From Penaeus vannamei (taxonomy: Eukaryota > Arthropoda > Malacostraca > Decapoda > Penaeidae): 10,000 nucleotides of DNA. This document shows positions 1 to 8,700 of the stretch, one piece after another. The notes under the pieces are model-generated. The model worked only from the letters and a program-made list of their open reading frames with translations. It had not been told where the DNA came from and made no database searches. The DNA is taken from assembly GCF_042767895.1 (NCBI RefSeq), contig NC_091568.1, forward strand, positions 32,190,252-32,200,251, in the 5' to 3' direction. Both the position numbers and the translations under genes were made by a program. Each line of letters opens with the position of its first letter. The stretch's first letter is position 1.

Positions 1-1613
1 TCTTATCATAAAAGAGAGTTTGCTTCCAACAACTATGTTCTAAATGTCACTGAAAGCTTAGTGCATGTTCCTGTTACTGGAAGCATTTGAATACTCTTTA
101 GACTTTATAAACTTGAGCATCAAAACAATGGTACATTACCTAGAGAGTTAAAGGCTAATAAAAAAATAATGATGAACAATACTAATAAAAAAAAGATAAA
201 AATTATACAAACCATTCACACATTAAAAGGTTGGAATGATGCAACATACAAACAACTTGCCTAGGCCTATCTAATGGCTGAGAGTGTCAGCACGAAGCCA
301 ACCATGACTCACGACTGGTGAACCAATGCTGCTACTGGGTCGAATTGTCAAGGATATTGTTTTCTTTGTGACATTCATGTGCAAATTACCAAATGTCTAC
401 AAGAAAAGTTTCATCTTTGTGATCAGTGCCATTTCATGTCAAACACATGAAGTAAAAGGTTTGGTTCCAACTGTTAACTAACTTCAGAAACAGAGTCTTA
501 AAAGAAAAGAAAAGAAATGAAAGCTTCCATGCTCATTTTCCCAGCACAGGCTGGTTCATCACATATACTGCCCCTTGTAGTATTCACACAAGGGTGTGAA
601 AGCATTGTAAGCAGAGCCTTCTTAGGGAAGCAAGTGGCTTAGCATACTTGAATGACATCACCTCCCCTTTGTGATGGAAACCTCACAATATCTAGCGATC
701 TCCATGGTGTCCGTATCCTAAGTCAAAACCATTGAACAAAAGTTGAATAAAACTTGTAGATTACACAAAAGAGAGGAGGAGGGAAGTGACTTTTGTCTTT
801 TTTTCACTCAAACAGGACGAATATGACCAACAGGACTTCCATGTTAACACAGCTAGAGCATTAATTCTTACACAAAAGTTGAAGTCTCTTACAGATCATT
901 CTGACTTGTGGCTTGCTTTCGTCAATTTTGTGCTAAGCCACACTTTAAAATTCCTATTAGATATCTTTTTCTTTTGGCTGCTGACACAAATATTACTATG
1001 GTCCACATGCTACAGGTGTGAGGAACGAGCATCATCAGAACTGCTAGTGATTCAACCTATTTGTGAAAATGTCAGCAACTATGAGCCTAAAATACATTTT
1101 CAAATTTTGTACAAGGGCCCAATATGGAAAGGAAACGAGATGAAGTTGCCAATGACACTATTTTTGCCCCCTTATAACTGGAAAAGATAAGCTCATGAAA
1201 AAAGAGAAGTTTCAAGTATGAAGTTTCCTATGGAAAATAAGCACAGTTTCTTGCTGATGAGGACAACACCTTCATCTGACTAGGGAAACACTTCCTGGAA
1301 ACTGTTCAACATGCTATGCTTGTCTGAGAAACCAGAACCAAGCTAGTACAGAGGAACTCCTTGAAGAGGATCATTTAAAAGATGCATGTTCCCCCACTTT
1401 ACAAGTTCCTATACAAAATACATATAATATGAGCATTTTTATGCAGTTCCTCAAAAGCTCATAATGGCTGACCATGCCACAAAAAGAATGATGACAACAA
1501 ATTCACACAAAGCTAGAGGGTTATTTTCATGACACAGGATCACCGATTTATGAGCCTAAGAAACACGATGTTAATGCAAGAAAATTTTTGTGTATGACAA
1601 TTCTCAAATCTTA

Positions 1614-1648
1614 CAAAAAAAAAGAAAAAAGAAAAAAAAAAAAGAAAA
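1614..1648. repeat. A-rich low-complexity tract
   Basis: This is a run of A interrupted by single G bases on the plus strand (a U/C-rich tract in the TAO transcript sense), downstream of the stop codon. It has no flanking target-site duplication or gene-like sequence that would mark it as a retroposed tail. Confidence 0.7.
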
Positions 1649-1931
1649 TTGTTGGCTCAAAGTCACTGATCTTGTTACATGATATATTGAGCAAAGAGGG
1701 CTTCTCTATTTCAACCGAGACCATCAGACTTTGCTTTCCTTCCAGTGCCAAAGAGAATGATTATTGGGGTTTGGCCAGCATATGGAGAGTAGAGTACTAT
1801 AAATTACCTTGTTTCATCACGTTCTATCATGACTGTGATTAATATATGTAATAGTAAAAAGAAAAAGTAATAAGCAGATTAATGCTTACAGGACTGAATG
1901 ACAGAAATTCTTTTTTAGATCCTGTGTTTCA

Positions 1932-1937
1932 TTTAAT
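1932..1937 (-). promoter_or_regulatory. Candidate variant polyadenylation signal ATTAAA
   Basis: Plus-strand tttaat reads ATTAAA on the transcript strand, about 715 bases after the stop codon. It is the commonest variant of AATAAA and the only one I find in the 2650 bases downstream of the stop. A U-rich stretch on the transcript strand (TTACTTTTTCTTTTTACT, about 1855-1872) lies roughly 65 bases further on, rather far for a downstream element. The assignment is therefore weak; a more distal site beyond the window is possible. Confidence 0.3.
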
Positions 1938-2650
1938 GACTTAAAAAGGAATTTTTGGCCTGTAAGCTCACCAGAAGAATCAGAAGTCCTGTCATGAAAA
2001 GACCTACATATCCATAACATACAGTTAATACAAGATTGAGACAGTGTTTTGTGAAGATAGATTTCTTTTGCTTAAAGAAAGCTCTCCTCATATGTAACAC
2101 TTTCTAAAGCTCACATTTACTGGTCTCCTCATATACAGTATATACACTAAACCAGAAAGAGCTGGCCCTGTTAACAGTCTAGTTCTCATGAAATCAATAA
2201 ACATTTCTTTGCATACTAACATATTCAACAAAGTAATGAAATCTGATCTTTTTTATATATCTTGCAAGCAACAGCCATTTCAACGAATGAGATGGAAGTT
2301 CATAGAAACTGAACCATTTTTGCTCATCATAGAAATGCCAATCTAACCTTTCTTAACAGGGGAGGGGAATCTAAAGCACACTGGCATTGTGGCCACGAGA
2401 GCACCTTGGGGGCCCAGGCATCTACGGAAAAATTCCGGCCATACATGGACCAGACTTTGGAAATCCTAACCATTATCTGGATATACAACAAATAAATATG
2501 GAGGTGACATTAGTATTTCATAAATAAGGCTAATTACATATTACAAAGAGCTCAAATTTATATTCATACATGGAAAACAATATAGCCTAGAGAGAACAGG
2601 GTTGTCAAATGTTTACATTTCCTACAGCTAGCTAGGAATCAACCAGTTAT

Positions 2651-2747
2651 TCAATGGTTTGGTTGGAGGGATAAGGAAAGCATGGATGTTGACACATTAA
2701 ATTCCTCTGGCCATCGCTCACTTGAAGACTCAACCATCTGCAGGGGA
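2651..2747 (-). CDS. Tao: TAO kinase terminal exon (coding part, residues 462-493, stop)
   Basis: The 97 coding nt supply the last base of Ser462, then 31 residues and TGA at 2653-2651. The acceptor ..tttactttctcag|TCC has a good pyrimidine tract. The tail begins SPLQMVESSSERWPEEF and ends with a SMLSL-containing segment finishing LQPNH. It is Ser-rich and not coiled coil. Drosophila Tao, as I recall it, has a similar short tail with SMLSL soon after its GFS box, whereas TAOK1 and TAOK2 have long Gly/Pro-rich or hydrophobic tails. A second AG ten bases into the exon could act as an alternative acceptor and would change the frame of the tail. Confidence 0.85.
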
Positions 2748-5700
2748 CTGAGAAAGTAAAAAAAAAACAAAAAAAGACTATTAGCTGCCAAATATGAGAA
2801 AAAAATCTATGTCAACCTAAATTAACCAAAGTAGTCAAAACATGCTATGAGACTATATACAGGAATATTTCAAACCACTAAATATAAGTAAATTAAAAAA
2901 AGATTCTTACCTAAATCCTAGCCTTACTGACTCATTATCAAATTCCTCTAATTCTCGTGCTTGCTTTTCTTGCATGAGACGTATCCTTTCCTGTTTCTCA
3001 CGCTGGAACCTTGCGATTTCTTCACTCATCTGTTATGAGGAAAGTGAATCAAAAAGAAATTCCGGTAATCATCACACTCGCGACTGAACTTTATACATAT
3101 ACAAAAGAATACCTTCTGCAAAAAAAAAAATAATAAGTTATACTACACAAAACATTAATGGTTAGGTGACAGTGAACAGAGATCAACAAACAGCTTTCTG
3201 ACCTTTTGCTGCAATAATGTTCTTCTTAGAGCAACTCTCTCATCCAGCTCTCGCTTTTCACGGTCACGCTGGGCCTCTGCGTGTTGACGGTTGCGGGTCT
3301 GGTATTCAGTAAGCATTTCTAATTCTCTATCCAACTTCTCTGATAACTGCTGCTGCTCTATTACCTGAAGATTAAAAAAAAGAAAAGAATTATGATGTGG
3401 TGTTATAAATAGAAATATAATCTAAAAAAATACAAAAAAACAAAAAACAAAAACAAAATTAAAAACAGTAGGGAAAGTAGGAATCAAACTGCATTCATAT
3501 TTTCCCTTCTCTAACACACACTACAAGGATAGGCACCAAAGTGTATACTCTACCTTTCAAGTCTAAGAAATACAAGTACTGATCACAAATCTAAAATGCA
3601 AAATCAAAATAAAAAATAGAGAAAAAACAACGAAAAAACAAGGAAGAAAAAAAAAATCTTCTCAAAACTCAAATGGGTAGAATGGCTAAAAAACAATAAC
3701 TGATTTCCTTTTCTTCATTAAACAGGAATAAGGACATTAAGAACAATTCAAAATAACTTCTGGTCTAAAATGACTTTGGATACATGATCACACAAAGCAT
3801 AAAAAATGCCTATTCTTGCTATGTGCTGCCTGGCACATATATCCACATGGATAATACATTCTTTTTATTATACCATGAAATTCAAAATGTTATCCTACAC
3901 ATACTGCATATCCTACAGAATGTCATATAATGGGTTATAATCATACATACAAACAAATCTGTACTGGTTTTGTTCTCTTTCATTATGCTTGATCTCCTGT
4001 CATTAATAATAATCCTTTATTTCATTAATCGTATTTTATACACAAAAAAAATCAAATCTTAGCAATCCACCAAACCTGGTGCATCCTAATCATCCTTTCC
4101 CCCCCATGTATAGTGACATAATTTCACCCAATGAAAAAAGAAAACCATTTTTAATTCTTTACTTTTTTTTTTTCATAGTATCTGAAGTTATTTATACGAT
4201 CTACTACTACTGAATACAAAGCTCTGTCCAAAGTCTTATCAAATTGACCTGAAGCACAAAGTGACCCTGGACACTATTTTCTTTTTTTTTTTCTAATAAA
4301 ATGATAACAATAATGAAGAGATAACAAATACCTTTGTTCAAAAATTTAAAAACTTGTGTCCGGAATCACCCAGTTCTACTGAAAATTCTCAACAAAACTA
4401 TCCAGCTATATTCTCAGGACAATCAATGCATACAGAAAACATCTACTCATGTGGTGTAACTTTACTAAAATGGAGAGAAAAAAGAAAAAGATAATGAAAA
4501 AAAAATCAAGTTTCACCACCTTCCAATTTATGTTATTAGTACAAGTTCTGTACAAGACAAACATTGGGATTCTAGACACATATACGTGCCAAATCTTATT
4601 CCCCTAGATATATGCCATCAATATGTACCATTTTTCCTCTGCCCTTTGCAATATTGCCTGATCATTCATTCATATCGATCCAATGCCAAATATTACACAC
4701 CTGACTCTCATCCAGCCTAAGAGACTGTCTCTGAAGCATTTCGGCAATGGATTGTTCATATTGGTCAGCAAGCATGGCTAGTTTTCTTCGCTGATCATCT
4801 TTTAATCTCTTGATTATAGCCCGTTGTTCATCTTTAGGTGTCTTAGATAAGATCTGTGCTTTATACTCCTTATACTGTTGTCGCTGTATATTGATAGTGT
4901 CCCTGAACTGCCGACGTATTTCTATCTCTTTTTGCTGCAACAAAGATCTACAGTTAAAAACATAATAAAAATCAAAAGCAGTTCTTTATGTTCTGTAAAT
5001 AAAAATACTGGCCATCCCATTTGTGATTACACCAAAAAACAAAAAATTATGGAAAATAAACACAAAAATCATGAATAGAAGGGAAACTAAAGAAAGAAAA
5101 TTCAACCATGCATATCTCAAAGAAAAAAGAAGTATTGTACAAATGACTGTCATACTTTTCCAAATTTATTCTTATGCACATGATAGCTTTTCTTCTATGT
5201 TCCTGTGAAGAGAAATCTTACATTCTATACAACTTGAACATTAAAACTTAAGACAAACTAAAATGAATGTGTTAAAACAATATCTCATAATGATGCCAAT
5301 GCTAAGTACTTCCTTAAAGCAATATCAATATTATTATGAGTATAATAATATATGAAACCATCCAAAAATTTATGGTTTTAAATAAAATATATAACAAACA
5401 TAAAACAGATAAAAGATTCATACTTTTAAGCTCTTAGGTTGTTGTTTTTGTTGCAAAGCATGCTTTTTTCTCAGCTCTCTCTCCACTCTCTTCATATACT
5501 CATGTTGACTACTCAATTCCGTCTGGTGTTGTTTATTCATCTGTAAAGAGAGGTTAATTAATAATGAATAATAAACATGCATAGCAATAATAGCATAATA
5601 TTTGCATAACACTGCCCTGAATAGCATGGAGCAGTAAGAGGCACAGAATCTTGTCTCAGCATCAGTGAAAGATGTATTGTAAGTAAGTGTCTCCATACAC

Positions 5701-8700
5701 TAATTTCATTTCTGTTAATTGAATCAAGGCATTGAATTGGGAATACATGTTATCTGTATTCCAGCAGAATAACTTATACTTATCTTTATACCATTCCTCT
5801 CTCATAATCACTCTCTAGCTCTTTTTCTCAAGTCCATTTCCTCTCTTCCAAATTTCTTTTTTTTTCTCTCTCTCTCTCAATTTCCACTCTCTTTCATTTT
5901 CTTTATCTCACTTACAATCCCTTTAGTCTTTAATACTACCTTAACCCCTACAATTTGGATGACACTACAGTCCTGTCATGGCTGTCATCGAGCAAAATGG
6001 CAGTGGGCTGGGTGATGTAAACTTGCCGTCATGAGCAAAGGCCAGGGTGACAGGAAAGACTGACCTCTTGGAGTGTGATTTGACTCATTTAGCACTTAGA
6101 AGGGGGCTTTAGCATTATTTCCATCGATATACGAATGTGGAATGTAAGGAGCTTAAGCCGTGACTGGAAGAGCGCCAGCTCTAGGGAGGAGGCCATTTCC
6201 ATTCTGCACATTGTGTTCTTGGCCGTGTGACCAGCGGCGCAGGTTGTATTACATAAAATTGAAAATTATGAAACAATAAGATATTTAACACAAATCAGCA
6301 AATGTTCCATATTTTACATTTTTCTTGCAATGAGTTTTTTACTAAATAGGAAAATGATATGGAGTCTGTGCAAAGAAAATAAGCTATTACCATCTGGATA
6401 AAGCAAATCAAAAGACGAATATGGACACTGGAAAATGGCAAAAAGTTAAAAAAAAGTTTACAGACAATAACTTTGCAAAGGGGAGGCACGGAGTCTTGTC
6501 ACCACTCATGGGTGTTCGTGCACCCGGCCTATGTGCCACATGCCCAGAATGTTGGCTACTTATGTAACCCACTGCCCATATTTTAGGCACCATGATTTCC
6601 GTGACGTAACTGGATCCACCAGGTTAAATTGTACCACATTCATTCTGTGAACAGTCATGGAATTTTCTTACCTGCTCCTCCTTTAAAGCATGAATGGCTC
6701 TCTGTTGTCGGTATTCCAAATCCTGTGTTAACTGATGATGCCTTAGAAGCATGGAATGCGCTGCTTCGAGCTGCTGCTCTCTCTTTGTGAGTTCCTCCTT
6801 GAGAAGTGTTTGTTCCTTGGCATAATAAGCCAAGAGACCACGTCGACGGAACTTGCGAGTCTCCAGCTGCAAATATTCACCTTGCTGTTGCACCAACTTT
6901 TGCTCTTCCTGACGTTCCGAAGCTTTAAGGTATTCTTTCTGGCTCCTGTGATAAGACAATGTTACAAATGACAAGTTGTAAAAACTTTGTGTATATATAT
7001 ATTTTTTTTTTTTCCTTTTTTTTTAAGCATTGCAAGAATCTCCAAAACAATTCCGATTCTAACATAGGAAGACACTATAAACTAAAAATATTAACCCCTA
7101 TGATCCGGATGACATGACCATCACACCTGACTATCACATTACGAGAAAATTTGGCTGAGGGCCAGGGAAACACTAACTTGCCATTGTGAGAATATGAGCT
7201 GAAGGCTGAAAGTTATGGGAAAGATTTGCCACGGGTGCACAAAGACACTGAAGGGTGATGAGACTCATTTGGCATTTAGGAAGGGGCTTCTGCATTATTT
7301 CCATCAATAAACAAGTGTGGAATGTAATGTCCATGAGCCACGACTGGAAGAGTGCTGGCTCCAGAGAGGACACTAGTTCCATGCTCATGATTCTATTCCT
7401 GCTTGCCATGACTGGCAATGCAGGTTGAATTACAGAAAATTAAATTCATAAAATATAATATTTAAAAATCACACAAATAACAAAATATTACTTTCTGTTC
7501 TTATAATTGCATTGAGTTATTGACTAACTAAAGAGATGATATGGTGTCTATTTATGGTAAAGTCTATTACATCTGGATAAAAGAAAGCAAATGGCAAACA
7601 TAGACTGAAAAATGGCATAAAAGCTAAAAATGCTTATGTAGAAAAAGAGAAAACAACACTGTAAAGGGGAGGCATGGAGTCTTGTTATCACACACAAATC
7701 TTCATTTGGCCTAGCCTACAAGCTGAGTAATCCTAATGCCCGTAATTTGGGCCACATCATGGAAGTGGAGCATCCGGATCTAGGTACTACATAAAACTTC
7801 GCCAAAGCAAAATGACTCTATAACAATGTCAATAGTAGTAAAATTTGAGTGCAGTGCAAACATAATAAGCATGATTGTATGTTTGGCAGTGAGGGTGCAT
7901 GTTTCTGTATGGCTGTGGATTCATGTTTGTGGGTATATGTTCATGTTTTTGTTTATTTGTTTGTTTTTGTTTTGTCTTTACTTGTTTGTTTCTCTCTCTC
8001 TGTGCTCGTCACTGGATTCAAAGCACTCTTCAACTTATTACCTAGTTACTGTGTCAGACATTACAAATATATGTGAAGCATATTTTGCATTTCTGGTCTG
8101 AAAATACCATTAACTCAAATGAATGAAAACATTAATGAAATTGTTGGGACATGAAATGAGTAACTGCAAAGCAAACACTTAATTTTTTGTTATTTCATAA
8201 TAAAGATGTTTCTTACAAATTATTCACATATAACATGCAAGATATAGCAAGAAGCAACAAACAGTGAATAATTCTGGTTCTTGTTAACATCCTCTGAACA
8301 AATGGCCAATTGCAAAAATTAATACATACTGAAGCTGTGCTTCTCTCTGTTTTTTGGGAGTATTTGGATCTTGTGAAAGTTCTTTCTTCCATTTTTCTAT
8401 ATTCTCCTTGTACTGCTTCTTGTACTGGGACTGGAAGTGTTTAAGTTCTATACCATGTCTACCATTGATGTCCTTCTGTAAATTCTTCTCTGCCACAGTG
8501 CAGCTGTCAAGTTTCTTTTCCTGCTCTTTCTCATGTTTCTGGCAATAGAAATATATAAGATGTTTATAATCAATACAAAATAAAATATATTTCTTTAATC
8601 ACTTGTTTCATTAGCACAACAACAAAACTACAAATTAAAGAGCAAAATTATTAATACAATATTTTCTCCCCTTCTTTGTCAAGGAAATATGCTTTTCCCT

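Larger units (their letters stand above)
1..2650 (-). other. 3' UTR and/or downstream intergenic sequence of the TAO kinase gene
   Basis: This stretch follows the TGA stop in transcript direction. I see no ORF with recognisable protein similarity on either strand, no tRNA-like or rRNA-like sequence, and no repeat family shared with the introns. It is AT-rich, with a slightly GC-richer patch at 2360-2445 that includes a small perfect hairpin (CGGAA stem, AAA loop, 2425-2437 on the plus strand). A mixed A/G tract lies at 1614-1648. On the transcript strand I find no AATAAA between the stop and position 1, and one ATTAAA at 1932-1937. How much is transcribed cannot be told from sequence alone. 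Confidence 0.6.

Noticed and set aside
786..1190. 134-codon plus-strand open frame 3' of the kinase gene
   Set aside because: It opens at a GTG, not an ATG. The translation resembles no family I know, there is no exon-like context, and such lengths occur by chance over 2.6 kb.
1588..1842. 84-codon plus-strand open frame with a Lys run
   Set aside because: It begins at TTG, and its notable feature is the translated A-rich tract. There is no recognisable domain.
2193..2205. AATAAA on the plus strand (atcaataaac)
   Set aside because: It is on the wrong strand for the kinase transcript, and no plus-strand gene ends here.
4935..4947. Upstream AG (CTGTAG) as acceptor for exon F
   Set aside because: It would add 13 nt and break the frame with exon E. 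The GCAG|CAA site restores the conserved SLK-x-KE join.
6756..6971. 71-codon plus-strand open frame antisense to exon D
   Set aside because: It is a shadow of the conserved coiled-coil exon: Leu/Phe-rich because the sense strand is rich in Glu/Lys/Gln codons.
7173..7418. 81-codon minus-strand open frame in intron 3
   Set aside because: It lies wholly within repeat copy 2, is not open in copy 1, and has no transposase or other motif.
5941..7788. Repeat pair as a driver of exon D circular RNA
   Set aside because: Pairing-driven circularisation needs inverted repeats, and these two copies lie in the same direction.
7826..8101. Hydrophobic plus-strand open frames resembling a membrane protein
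   Set aside because: The hydrophobic residues come from the TTTG/CT low-complexity tract, and two overlapping frames look equally hydrophobic.
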